Shown here one piece after another: positions 16,761-26,401 of a stretch of 64,000 nt of DNA. The notes under the pieces were generated by a model that was given only the letters and a program-made list of their open reading frames with translations, ran no database searches and had not been told where the DNA came from. Each line of letters starts with the position of its first letter. Position 1 is the stretch's first letter. Source of the stretch: Sphaerisporangium dianthi (lineage in GTDB: Bacteria > Actinomycetota > Actinomycetes > Streptosporangiales > Streptosporangiaceae); assembly GCF_042654065.1 (NCBI RefSeq), contig NZ_JBHSFP010000001.1, positions 124,001 to 188,000 on the forward strand, read 5' to 3'. The position numbers and the translations under genes are program-made.

Positions 16761-17063
16761 ATGCGATATCGATTCACGTTCGCCGTAGGCCTGGCCATCG
16801 GGTACGTCCTCGGCAGCAAGGCCGGGCGAGAGCGGTACGAGCAGATCAGGCGGCTGGCGCAGCGCGTCGCCGACAACCCCATGGTGCAGCAGGCCGCGGG
16901 CGTGGCGGGAGCACAGGCGTCCAAGGCGGCCGAGGTGACCAAGCACAAGCTGGGCGACGTCCTCGGCGACCGGGTGCCTTTCCTGCACAGGAACGGCTGG
17001 AGCGCCGTCAGGGACGACACCGGCACCGGCTGGCCCGACAACGAGATGGACCGCGTCACCTGA
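16761..17063 (+). CDS. Small YtxH-like membrane-associated protein
   Basis: This is a 100-residue protein with one N-terminal hydrophobic segment (FTFAVGLAIGYVLGSKAG) followed by an amphipathic helix rich in Ala, Lys and Arg. The layout and the motif GYVLGSKAGRERYEQI are typical of YtxH-like or gas-vesicle-type small proteins common in actinomycetes. Function is unknown. AGGTAGAAG sits just before the ATG. A strong hairpin follows the stop. Confidence 0.8.
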   Translation: MRYRFTFAVGLAIGYVLGSKAGRERYEQIRRLAQRVADNPMVQQAAGVAGAQASKAAEVTKHKLGDVLGDRVPFLHRNGWSAVRDDTGTGWPDNEMDRVT

Positions 17064-17073
17064 CCGGCGCGCG

Positions 17074-17119
17074 TACGGAGACGGCCCGCGTGCACCCCCG
17101 CGTACGGGCCGTCTCCGTA
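17074..17119. terminator. Bidirectional terminator hairpin
   Basis: TACGGAGACGGCCCG and CGGGCCGTCTCCGTA form a perfect 15-bp stem around a 16-base loop, between the convergent genes ending at 17063 and 17145. Confidence 0.75.
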
Positions 17120-17144
17120 TGCGACCGGCGGGGCCGCGCGGCCG

Positions 17145-17624
17145 TCAGACGCCGAGGTTGCGGCGCAGTTGTTCCAAAGCCTGTTCGGCGGCGGCTCGCA
17201 GGCCTGGGTCCGCGGGGTCCAGGCCCGCGTCGAAGACGAACTCCCAGTCGGCCGTCTCCTGGCCGGGCACCCGGCGGGCCACCAGGCGCACTCCCCCGCG
17301 GTCGCCCAGGCGCACATGCCGGTTGACCAGGATCGAGGAGGTCACCCGCTCGCGTACGGCCTCGGGCAGGCGCCCCGGGTCGGGCAGCTCGACCCGCCGC
17401 CGGGCGCCGTCGGTGCCGACGACCAGCAGCCCTTGCTCGTCCCACAACGCCCGGTCGATGCGGTACCAGGGCATCACCACGCCGGCCGGCAGGCGCAGCG
17501 CGCGGTCGGTGGCGACGACGAACCCGCCGTCCGGGGTCCGCGCGTGGACGAGCACCCGCTCGCCCGCCTCCAGCGTCACTCCGGCCTCCGGAGGGAGGCT
17601 CCTTGCGGCCCAGGGAAATCGCAT
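17145..17624 (-). CDS. Hypothetical protein, possibly PH-like
   Basis: This is a 159-residue cytoplasmic protein with no signal or membrane segment. The first half is beta-rich with the alternation GERVLVHARTPDGGFVVAT and ALRLPAGVVMPWYRIDRALW, which resembles the start of bacterial PH-like domains. The C-terminal end is helical (AAAEQALEQLRRNLGV). I do not recognise a named family. It starts with an ATG 34 bp downstream of the glycosidase stop on the same strand, so the two may be co-transcribed. Confidence 0.75.
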   Translation of the reverse strand: MRFPWAARSLPPEAGVTLEAGERVLVHARTPDGGFVVATDRALRLPAGVVMPWYRIDRALWDEQGLLVVGTDGARRRVELPDPGRLPEAVRERVTSSILVNRHVRLGDRGGVRLVARRVPGQETADWEFVFDAGLDPADPGLRAAAEQALEQLRRNLGV

Positions 17625-17658
17625 GGGTGCAAACTACCCGCAGGCCGGCCGAGGGCGG

Positions 17659-18957
17659 TCACCCGGCCAGCAGGTCGAGGGTGAGGGCGGCGGACCAGGA
17701 GAAGTCGCGGCAGCCGCGCCCCATGCCGTCGAAGGGGTCGAAGCATTCGCGAAAGCCCGCCTGGCGCACCAGGCGCAGAGTGCCGGCCGCCAGCAGCCTC
17801 TCCAGGGCGCCCAGCCCGTGCTCGGCCGCGGCCTGGCGCAGCAGCCAGTTGGTGTTCACCCAGGACGGCCCGCGCCAGTACCTCTCGCGGTCGAACTCCA
17901 GCGCCCGCACCTCGCAGCTCGGCACGGGGTAGCCGCTCGGGCCGAGGAAGGACGACTCCAGAAGCTCGATCAGCGTGCCGACGATCGTCGCGGGCATGCC
18001 GGGGTCCAGCATCGGGCCGAACCCGCCGATCGTGCGCACGGGGATGAGCCCACCGGCGCGCAGGTCGCGCGCGTAGAAGCCGTCCTCCCACAGGCGCTCC
18101 AGCAGTCCGCCGCGGATCCGCTCGGCGGCCTCGTCGAACGGCTTGCGGTCGGTCCCGATGGCGTCGGCGAGGTTGGCCAGCGCCGTGCAGGAGGCCAGCC
18201 AGATCCCGTTGAACATCGGGTCCTCGACGGCGAAGGGATGCTCGTCGCGCAGGTAGCCCGCGCCGTACCCGGAGTCGCGGTAGCGCAGGGCCAGCCAGAC
18301 ATAGCGGTCCTGCCGGCTGCCGGAGTGCCACTCCTCCGGCCCGCAGGCGTAGCGCACCATGGGCAGCGCGGCCAGCGGGGCGTCCCAGGAGGGGCTGTCG
18401 TCCAGGCCGGACTCCCAGGGGTGGACGATCGCCGCCAGGCCGTCGCCGCCGATGTCGCGGGCGGAGGCCAGATAGTCGTGCTGGGCCACCAGGGCGGGCC
18501 AGGCCCTGCGGACGAAGCCGAGCGCCGCGTCCCGGTCGGCGGCGTACCGCCAGATCCACCACACGGCGCAGGCCTGGAGCGGCGGCTGGGTGAGACCCGA
18601 GGTGGGCACCCCGCGCGGCGCGGCGGCGCACTCGCCGGACCGCCACATCGACGGCCCCGGATAGTAGGCCTCCTGGTGGGCCCGGTCGAAGACGATGTGC
18701 GGCAGCATGCCGGTGCTCCACTGGGCGGAGAACAGGTTCAGCAGCTCCGCGCAGGCTCGGGACCATCTGCGGCGGGCGAGCCCTATCGCCACGAACGCGG
18801 AGTCCCAGCTCCACTGGTGGGGATAGCGCCCCATCGAGGGGACGGTGGCCGAACCCGTCCAATTCGCGTCAAGCACGTCGAGTGCGGCCTGCTCGAGCGC
18901 GGTGTCGTCGTCGAGCGCGGACCGCGCGTCCATCGGATCGTCGGCAGGAGTCCGCAA
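17659..18957 (-). CDS. GH63/MGH1-like glycoside hydrolase
   Basis: This is a 432-residue (alpha/alpha)6-barrel-type glycosidase resembling mannosylglycerate/glucosylglycerate hydrolases and other GH63-like enzymes. Supporting blocks are YPHQWSWDSAF near residue 45, HPWESGLDDSP near 180, ERYWRGPSWVNTNW near 360 and RDFSWSAAL near the end. The Asp in WDSAF and in ESGLDDS are likely substrate contacts. There is no signal peptide, so it probably acts on an intracellular compatible solute or glucan fragment. The TTG start at 18957 opens the frame; the ATG at 18933 is an alternative without a clear ribosome site. Confidence 0.82.
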   Translation of the reverse strand: MRTPADDPMDARSALDDDTALEQAALDVLDANWTGSATVPSMGRYPHQWSWDSAFVAIGLARRRWSRACAELLNLFSAQWSTGMLPHIVFDRAHQEAYYPGPSMWRSGECAAAPRGVPTSGLTQPPLQACAVWWIWRYAADRDAALGFVRRAWPALVAQHDYLASARDIGGDGLAAIVHPWESGLDDSPSWDAPLAALPMVRYACGPEEWHSGSRQDRYVWLALRYRDSGYGAGYLRDEHPFAVEDPMFNGIWLASCTALANLADAIGTDRKPFDEAAERIRGGLLERLWEDGFYARDLRAGGLIPVRTIGGFGPMLDPGMPATIVGTLIELLESSFLGPSGYPVPSCEVRALEFDRERYWRGPSWVNTNWLLRQAAAEHGLGALERLLAAGTLRLVRQAGFRECFDPFDGMGRGCRDFSWSAALTLDLLAG

Positions 18958-19127
18958 TCCTGGGGAGGAGCCCGCCGCGCCTTGCGGCGTGGGCGCGCTT
19001 CCGGGTCGGTCTTCGCTTCGCGGCCGTGATCGTGTCGTGCCGGCCGTGACCGCCCCTCGGAGAACGGTTTAGGTGCCGTCCCTGCCTTGCCTCCCTCCTC
19101 GTTCGCGTCGGACCTCGCGCTGGTGGC

Positions 19128-19174
19128 CCGCGCCCGTCCAGGGCCTATGGCCTGCCGGCCCTGGACGGGCGCGG
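19128..19174 (-). terminator. Strong terminator of sigma factor gene
   Basis: CCGCGCCCGTCCAGGGCC and GGCCCTGGACGGGCGCGG form a perfect 18-bp stem with an 11-base loop, just past the stop of the sigma factor gene on the minus strand. Confidence 0.85.
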
Positions 19175-19180
19175 CACGTC

Positions 19181-20329
<1,149 letters not shown>

Positions 20330-20461
20330 GGGTCACAGTCTGCGGTATAGGGGTGGTAAAAGGGCAGGCCTATTTTTGTCACCGGAGGTAAGGCTCGGGC
20401 CATTACCGAATTGATATCAACCGAAAGTTTGGCTGCTCCGAGAAGCGGAAAGTAAGGTAAA

Positions 20462-22339
20462 TTACGCTCCGACCGCGCGTTCTCTTAACACGCGCCGTTG
20501 TTGTTCGAGCGCGACCAGTTCCCCGAAGAGCCGGTTGTAGTCCTGCTGCTGCTCAACGGGGTTGAGGCGCTCCATCTTGGCCTTGATCTGCACCAGCGCG
20601 CGGGTCACGGCGATCTCGGCCAGCCGGGCCAGCACGGCCTGGCCGTAGCGCTCTTCGCTCGCGAGGTCGGCCCGAACGGGATCGACCGCGAATCTGGTCG
20701 CCAGGGCGCGCAGGCCGTCGTCCTCGGTGGCGGCGAGCAGCGTGTCGACCCACTCGCGGCCGCCGGGGCCGCCCGCCACCGTGCCGCCCGCCGTGATGAC
20801 CAGGTCGTAGAGGGCGACGTGCTCGGGCACGGTGAACGCCTGGGGCCCCAGCGCGTCGAACTCGGGGCCCATGAGGGCGGGGCGCTGCACGGCGAGCTTC
20901 AGCGCCTCGGCCTCGATGCGGACCGCGGGGTCGGCGGGATCGGCGGGAGGGGGCGCGCTCGCCCGCCTGCCGGGCCTCGCGGACCTCTCGGGCGCCGCGC
21001 GGCCTCCCGACCGGCCGCCGACCTCCTGGATGCGCCGCAGCACCATGCGCTCGTCCATGAACCCGAGCCAGCGGTCGAGGTCGATGGCGTACCTGCCGCG
21101 CAGCGCGGAGTCCTTGATGCCGGCCACCAGCGGGGCGGCGGCGTCCAGGGCGGCGAGGCGGCCTTCGTTGGTGGTGAGCTCGTAGCGTGAGATGACGCTG
21201 CGGATCGCGAACGCGAACAGCGGCTCGCGGGCGGCGATCAGGTCGCGGACGGCGGCGTCGCCGTGCTTGACCCGCAGGTCACACGGGTCGAGCCCGTCGG
21301 GCTGCACCGCCACGAAGGTCTGGGTGACGAACTTCTGCTCGTCGGCGAAGGCGCGCAGCGCGGCCTTCTGGCCGGCGGAGTCGCCGTCGAAGGTGAAGAC
21401 GACCTCGCCGCGGAACTCGTCCTGGTCGAGCAGGAGCCGGCGCAGGACCTTGATGTGCTCTTCGCCGAAGGAGGTGCCGCAGGTGGCGACGGCGGTGGGC
21501 ACGCCCGCCAGGTGGCAGGCCATCACGTCGGTGTACCCCTCGACGATCACGGCCTGGGAGCGCTTGGAGATCTCGCGCTTGGCCAGGTCGATGCCGTACA
21601 GGACGGTGCTCTTCTTGTAGATCGGGCTGTCGGGGGTGTTGAGGTACTTGGGCCCGTCGTCGTTGTCGAGCAGCTTGCGCGCGCCGAAGCCGATCACGTC
21701 GCCGGTGATGTCGCGGATCGGCCAGACCAGCCGGCCGCGGAACCGGTCGACAGGGCCGCGGCGGCCTTCCCTGGCCAGGCCGCCCTTGATCAGCTCGTTG
21801 GTGGTGAACCCGCGGCCCAGCAGGTGGCGGGCCAGGCGGTCCCACTCGGTGGGGGCGTAGCCGACCCCGAAGTGCTCGGCGTCGACCCGCTCGAAGCCCC
21901 GCTCGGACAGGAACCGGCGGCCGGGCGCCGCCTCGGGGGTCTCCAGCTGGGAGACGTAGAACTCGGCGGCGGCCCGGTGGGCCTCGATCAGGCGGCTGCG
22001 CTCGCCCTGCTCGCGCCCGGGGACGTACCCGCCCTGCTCGTAGCGGAGCTGGATGCCCGCGCGCTGCGCCAGCCGCTCGATCGCCTCGGCGAAGGACAGG
22101 TGCTCCAGTTTGCGGACGAAGGTGATGACGTCGCCGCCCTCGGCGCAGCCGAAGCAGTACCAGTAGCCGCGGGAGGGGGTGACGTTGAACGAGGGGGACT
22201 TCTCTTCGTGGAAGGGGCACAGGCCTTTGAGATTGCCGCCGCCGGCGTTGCGAAGCTGGATGTGCTCGCCCACGACGTCGGCGATCATCGAGCGCTCTCG
22301 CACGAGCGCGATGTCCTCGTCACTGATCCGCCCTGCCAC
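20462..22339 (-). CDS. dnaG: DNA primase
   Basis: This is a 625-residue bacterial primase that makes RNA primers at the replication fork. The N-terminal CHC2 zinc finger has Cys41, His44, Cys62 and Cys65. The RNA polymerase core contains the TOPRIM domain with VIVEGYTDVMACHLAG and the metal-binding DGDSAGQKAA. The C-terminal region (after about residue 450) is the helicase-interacting part and includes a Pro/Arg-rich linker. It starts with GTG. The downstream sigma factor is the expected neighbour; dgt, often directly upstream in actinomycetes, is displaced by two other genes here. Confidence 0.97.
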   Translation of the reverse strand: MAGRISDEDIALVRERSMIADVVGEHIQLRNAGGGNLKGLCPFHEEKSPSFNVTPSRGYWYCFGCAEGGDVITFVRKLEHLSFAEAIERLAQRAGIQLRYEQGGYVPGREQGERSRLIEAHRAAAEFYVSQLETPEAAPGRRFLSERGFERVDAEHFGVGYAPTEWDRLARHLLGRGFTTNELIKGGLAREGRRGPVDRFRGRLVWPIRDITGDVIGFGARKLLDNDDGPKYLNTPDSPIYKKSTVLYGIDLAKREISKRSQAVIVEGYTDVMACHLAGVPTAVATCGTSFGEEHIKVLRRLLLDQDEFRGEVVFTFDGDSAGQKAALRAFADEQKFVTQTFVAVQPDGLDPCDLRVKHGDAAVRDLIAAREPLFAFAIRSVISRYELTTNEGRLAALDAAAPLVAGIKDSALRGRYAIDLDRWLGFMDERMVLRRIQEVGGRSGGRAAPERSARPGRRASAPPPADPADPAVRIEAEALKLAVQRPALMGPEFDALGPQAFTVPEHVALYDLVITAGGTVAGGPGGREWVDTLLAATEDDGLRALATRFAVDPVRADLASEERYGQAVLARLAEIAVTRALVQIKAKMERLNPVEQQQDYNRLFGELVALEQQRRVLRERAVGA

Positions 22340-22582
22340 GCCGCGAGTCTACGACTCGCCGCCGGCATCTCGCTCCGGCGTCCGCCGGGACCGGCGGCCT
22401 CGCCTGCCCCGACGGGCGCCGCCCTCCGGGGACGCGGACGAACCGCGCCACGTCCGCGTGACCTGTCCGTTACCGACGAAAGCCGTCCAAGATGGGGGAT
22501 TTTCGGCGAATAAGTCGTGATGGCGGCGAAGGTCGGTTACAAAGGGAACGCTCATATCGGTAACGTCAAGCGGGTGGGGATC

Positions 22583-23479
22583 ATGCGATCGGGGCGACTG
22601 GCCGTCATCGGAGCGGCGGTGCTGGTCACCGCGGCCTGCGCGGCCCCGGGCGGAGTGCCCGGCATCAGCACGCTGCCACCCGCGCCGCCGATGCAGGACG
22701 TGGCGGCCACGGGCGCGGCGGACGCGCTCCCCACCCCTTCGGCCGGCCAGGGGGGCACGGAGATCGACGCCGCCACCCTGAAGCCGACCCCCTCGGCGTC
22801 CCCGGGGGCTTCCGGCGACGTCAGGCCGCCGCGAGGCGACGCCCCCGTCCGCGTTCCCCCGCCGAGGCTGTCCCGGTTCAGCTACGTCTTCCCCGTGCGC
22901 GGATGCCGGGTGGACTACGCCCGCAAGCAGCTCGTCCTGCCCAAGACCACCATCTGGGCGGGCAAGGGCTGCGCGTACGTCTCGCCGGTCGCCGGGGTCG
23001 TGCACGAGGTGAGCACCCGGGACCGCTGGAAGGCCTCCACCGACCACGGGGCCGATCGCGAGGGCCGGTTCGTGTCCGTGCTCGGCGACGACGGCGTGCG
23101 CTACTTCGGCGGCCACCTCGACGCGGTCGAGGCGGGCGTCCGGCCGGGCACGCGCGTCGCCGCGGGCCAGACGCTCGGGCGTGTCGGCGACTCCGGCGAC
23201 GCCAGAGGGCGGGGCGCCAACCTCTACTTCTCGGTGTCCTGGTCCACCGCCTCCCGGTACTGGTGGGTGCGCCGCGGGATGGTCGACCCGTGGACCTACC
23301 TGGACGCGTGGCTGAAGGGCAACCCCACGCTCTCCCCGGCCGAGCAGGTCGCCTCCGTGCGCGCCCGGGTGGGCGCCACACCCGCCTGCCGCACGCTGTG
23401 CGCCTCCAAGCCGGTCAAGAAGAAGCCCACCCCGGTCCCGACCCAGACCGGCGAGCCCGACGCCGTCACCACCGGCTGA
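22583..23479 (+). CDS. Degenerate M23 (LytM-like) lipoprotein
   Basis: This is a 298-residue predicted lipoprotein. The signal sequence ends with a lipobox-like VTAAC, followed by a long Pro/Ala/Ser linker. Residues 95-225 resemble the M23 peptidase fold: FSYVFPVRGC, AGKGCAYVSPVAGVVHEV, VRYFGGHLDAV, and GVRPGTRVAAGQTLGRVGDSG. The usual zinc ligands are not seen where expected: the HHDYPATD-type segment is DYARKQLVLPKTT, and the HxH strand is LYFSVSW. It is therefore probably inactive and may be a scaffold or regulator of peptidoglycan hydrolysis. The C-terminus is Lys/Pro-rich. ATG 22583 follows GGTGGGGA; upstream ATG 22517 would precede the signal. Confidence 0.8.
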   Translation: MRSGRLAVIGAAVLVTAACAAPGGVPGISTLPPAPPMQDVAATGAADALPTPSAGQGGTEIDAATLKPTPSASPGASGDVRPPRGDAPVRVPPPRLSRFSYVFPVRGCRVDYARKQLVLPKTTIWAGKGCAYVSPVAGVVHEVSTRDRWKASTDHGADREGRFVSVLGDDGVRYFGGHLDAVEAGVRPGTRVAAGQTLGRVGDSGDARGRGANLYFSVSWSTASRYWWVRRGMVDPWTYLDAWLKGNPTLSPAEQVASVRARVGATPACRTLCASKPVKKKPTPVPTQTGEPDAVTTG

Positions 23480-23500
23480 CGCCCCCGCCGCGAGCGAGGC

Positions 23501-23523
23501 GCCGGGCGGACCCGCCGCCCGGC
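23501..23523. terminator. Bidirectional terminator hairpin
   Basis: GCCGGGCGG and CCGCCCGGC form a 9-bp stem around a 5-base loop between the convergent M23-like and SGNH genes. Confidence 0.6.
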
Positions 23524-23543
23524 CCCGGCGTGCCGGCCGCCGC

Positions 23544-24608
23544 TCAGGGAGCGCCGATCCGCGCGGCGATGATCGGGGCGAGGCGATTCGCGATCTTGAC
23601 GTGCCCCGCGTCGTTCGGATGCACGGAGTCGCTGAGGTCGCCGCTGGTCAGCCAGCCCTCGGTGTTGACGTAGAAGACGTTGGGATCGCCGCCGTCGTTG
23701 AGCGTCTTGACCGCGGCCTGGGTCTGGGCCACGAATTTCATGCGGAAGGTCTCCATGGCGAAGATCGTGGCGTAGGGGTACTTCGCCCGCACCTGGCGCA
23801 GCAGATTGGTGTAGGAGGCCTGGAACTCCGGGGTGTGCACGCCGTGGCCGGAGTCGTTGGTGCCGAGGTTGATGACGACCACGTGCGCCTGGTAGCGGGA
23901 GAAGTCCCAGTCCGGGGTGTCCGCGTTGGGGTTCAGCTTGAGGAACCGCCGCTCCAGCCCCACGCACCCGTCCGCCGTGGCCACCAGGCAGGCGCCGCCC
24001 TGGGCGATCTGCGTGTGCCGCACGCCGAGCCGCTCGCCGACGAGCCAGCCGTACGCCGTCAGCGCGTTCTTCGAGGTGGTGGTCCCCACGGTGATCGAGT
24101 CGCCGATGAACTCAAGGAGCGTCGAGGGCACGTTCGCGCGGAACGTGCTCGCGCCCGGGTCCAGGATCAGGCCCTGGAACACCGCGTCTCCGTGGTAGGA
24201 CCCGGCGACGACGCGGTAGGAGACGCGCAGCGTGTGGCCGGCCGGCTGGAGTGGCGTCGGAGTGAGGTTCACCGTGCCGCTGACGTTGGTGCGGTAGACG
24301 AACGGGCCGTTGTCGATGCTGTAGTACAGGTCGATGGCGTTGCGCTGCTTGAGCTTGACCGTCGTCCCGGTGAAGCCGGTGGTGAAGTAGGCGCCCGCCC
24401 AGTACGGCGTGTAGGCCGCCGCGTTCCTGGTGTCCCAGCGGCCGGTGAACGCGATGTTGGCGTCGGTCGGCGAGCCGTCGCCGGTCGCCGCCGCCGTCGC
24501 CGCCGCCGTCCCAGTCGCGGTCGCGGTCGCGGTCGCCGGGAGCGGCGCGACGCCCCCGATGACCAGCGCCGCCACCGCCCCCATGATGAAGGTCTTCAAC
24601 CTCGGCAT
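23544..24608 (-). CDS. Secreted SGNH/GDSL esterase (CE2-like)
   Basis: This is a 354-residue exported hydrolase. The signal peptide MPRLKTFIMGAVAALVIGG is followed by an Ala/Thr dipeptide run. An N-terminal jelly-roll-like domain (FTGRWDTRN, AYFTTGFTGTTVKLK) precedes the SGNH domain, the arrangement of carbohydrate esterase family 2. The nucleophile Ser is in FIGDSITVG, the Asn/Gly oxyanion block is NLGTNDSG, and the catalytic Asp/His are in DSVHPND. It likely deacetylates a polysaccharide outside the cell. An ATG 12 bases further upstream is also possible. It separates dgt from dnaG. Confidence 0.88.
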   Translation of the reverse strand: MPRLKTFIMGAVAALVIGGVAPLPATATATATGTAAATAAATGDGSPTDANIAFTGRWDTRNAAAYTPYWAGAYFTTGFTGTTVKLKQRNAIDLYYSIDNGPFVYRTNVSGTVNLTPTPLQPAGHTLRVSYRVVAGSYHGDAVFQGLILDPGASTFRANVPSTLLEFIGDSITVGTTTSKNALTAYGWLVGERLGVRHTQIAQGGACLVATADGCVGLERRFLKLNPNADTPDWDFSRYQAHVVVINLGTNDSGHGVHTPEFQASYTNLLRQVRAKYPYATIFAMETFRMKFVAQTQAAVKTLNDGGDPNVFYVNTEGWLTSGDLSDSVHPNDAGHVKIANRLAPIIAARIGAP

Positions 24609-24825
24609 GTGATCGTCCATCCGCGTCTCGGCATGGCGGAGCCCGCCGCGACGGGTCGCGGCGCGGCACCGTGGACAGGAAGATCACGACGTCACGATCG
24701 TCTTCGACGCTAGATCGGCGCTCGCGGCCCGGCAACGGCCCCGGGCGAGCCGGCGCGCCGGCGTCCGGCCTTCGCCCAGCTCACCTGCCGGGCCGCCGCC
24801 GCGCGGCCGTGTAACTTACAGAGCG

Positions 24826-26061
24826 TCAGTGGCGGGAGCTGAGCGAGCGGTGCAGGGCGACGGCGCTGCCGTCGGTGAGCGAGGCGATCTGGTCGACCAC
24901 CACCCGCAGCCGGGCGGCGTCGCCGGCCGCGCCCGCGAAGGCCGGGCGCAGCGCGGGCTCCAGCGTCCCCGGGGCGCCCAGCATGATCATGGACGCCAGC
25001 TCGGCGATCAGGTCGCGCTGGCGCGCCTGGTTGGCGTGGTGGTCCTCGCGGGACATCACGTAGTGCGCGGTGACCCCCTTGAGCAGCGCGCACTCGAGCC
25101 GGGTGGCCCTCGGCACGATGAGGTCGGCGCCGTACCGGGTGCGCCCCTGGCCGTACGCCTCGATCGTGGCCTCCTGCGCCGACAGGCAGAACCGGCCGAT
25201 CAGCGCGCTGGTGAAGGATTTGAGCGCCACCAGGTCGGCCATGGTCTCCTCGAAGCGCTCGGGCCACAACGGCTCGGCGACCAGGCCGGCCAGCGTCTCC
25301 TCCAGCTCGGTCAGGCACGAGTCGCCCGCGTACCACTTGAGGGTGCGCTCGCACACCTCGCGCCGCTCGCCGGGGTCGAACAGCATCTGCGGGCGCAGGT
25401 GCCCCGAGTGCAGGGCGTCCTCCAGGTCGTGCACGGAGTAGGCCACGTCGTCGGACCAGTCCATGACCTGCGCCTCGAAGCTGACCCTCTCCTCGGGCGC
25501 ACCCTGCCTGACCCAGTCGAAGACGGGCAGGTCGTCGGGGTAGACGCCGAACTTGGGGCCGTGGGCCGCGGTCCACGGGTACTTCAGCGACGAGTCGAGC
25601 GTCGCGCGGGCGAGGTTGAGACCGGCGCTGCGGCCGTCGCCGGTGAGGACCTTGGCCTCAAGGCGGGTCAGCAGCCGCAGACTCTGGGCGTTGCCCTCGA
25701 AGCCGCCGCAGCGGGCCGCCAGCTCGTTGAGCGCCGTCTCGCCGTTGTGCCCGAACGGGGGGTGGCCGAGGTCGTGGGCGAGGCAGGCCGTCTCCACCAG
25801 GTCGGGATCGCAGCCGAGCGACTTGCCCATCTCTCGGCCGATCTGCGCGCATTCAAGGGAGTGGGTCAGCCGGGTGCGCGGGATGTGGCGGCCGTGGTCG
25901 GGGATCTCCCCCGGACCGACGACCTGCGTCTTGGCGGCCAGCCGCCGCAGCGCCGAGCTGTGCAGCACCCGCGCCCGGTCGCGCTCGAACGCGCTGCGCT
26001 CGGGGTTGCCGGGAGGTTCCGGCACCCATCTGGCCTGATCGAAGTCGTCGTAGCCTGTCAT
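24826..26061 (-). CDS. dgt: dGTP triphosphohydrolase-like HD protein
   Basis: This is a 411-residue HD-domain phosphohydrolase of the dGTPase family, which cleaves dNTPs to the nucleoside and triphosphate. Metal-binding residues are visible in HIPRTRLTHSLECAQIG and in the HD motif LAHDLGHPPFGHNGE; a later Asp lies in VMDWSDDVAYSVHDLED. The N-terminus ERDRARVLHSSALRRLAAKTQ is characteristic. In many actinomycetes dgt precedes dnaG directly; here about 2.5 kb separates them. The role would be control of dNTP pools. Confidence 0.93.
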   Translation of the reverse strand: MTGYDDFDQARWVPEPPGNPERSAFERDRARVLHSSALRRLAAKTQVVGPGEIPDHGRHIPRTRLTHSLECAQIGREMGKSLGCDPDLVETACLAHDLGHPPFGHNGETALNELAARCGGFEGNAQSLRLLTRLEAKVLTGDGRSAGLNLARATLDSSLKYPWTAAHGPKFGVYPDDLPVFDWVRQGAPEERVSFEAQVMDWSDDVAYSVHDLEDALHSGHLRPQMLFDPGERREVCERTLKWYAGDSCLTELEETLAGLVAEPLWPERFEETMADLVALKSFTSALIGRFCLSAQEATIEAYGQGRTRYGADLIVPRATRLECALLKGVTAHYVMSREDHHANQARQRDLIAELASMIMLGAPGTLEPALRPAFAGAAGDAARLRVVVDQIASLTDGSAVALHRSLSSRH

Positions 26062-26223
26062 CGGTAGCCGGGATGCTACCCCCGCTACGGGTAGTGCATG
26101 ACAAACATGCAGGAAACTCACGATGTCCGGCGCATCTCGTCTTCCCCCGCAGGTCAGACGCCCCCTGCCGTACCCCACCGGACCCCTGTCCCGCATTCCT
26201 CCCCCCCTGCCCGAAACGGCCGG

Positions 26224-26315
26224 CCCCCGGGGCGGCGCGCCACCCCGAGGGGCGGCGCCGTACCCCGGGGACGGCGGTACCCCGGGGACGGCGTGGCACC
26301 TCAGGGGCGGCGGCG
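26224..26315. repeat. Short GC-rich degenerate tandem repeat
   Basis: Several related units of the form CCCCGRGGGGCGGCG occur here, including two adjacent 17-bp copies (TACCCCGGGGACGGCGG) from 26261. The rest of the 26062-26401 gap between ppdK and dgt, both on the minus strand, shows no gene. The palindromic C/G runs could act as a ppdK terminator. Confidence 0.45.
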
Positions 26316-26401
26316 CCCCGGGGGCCGGACGGCTCCTGTCGCTCTCGCCGGGCGAGCGGCTCCGGCCGGCGGCCGACCGGCCGGCGCCGCCCTGGAGCGG
26401 G

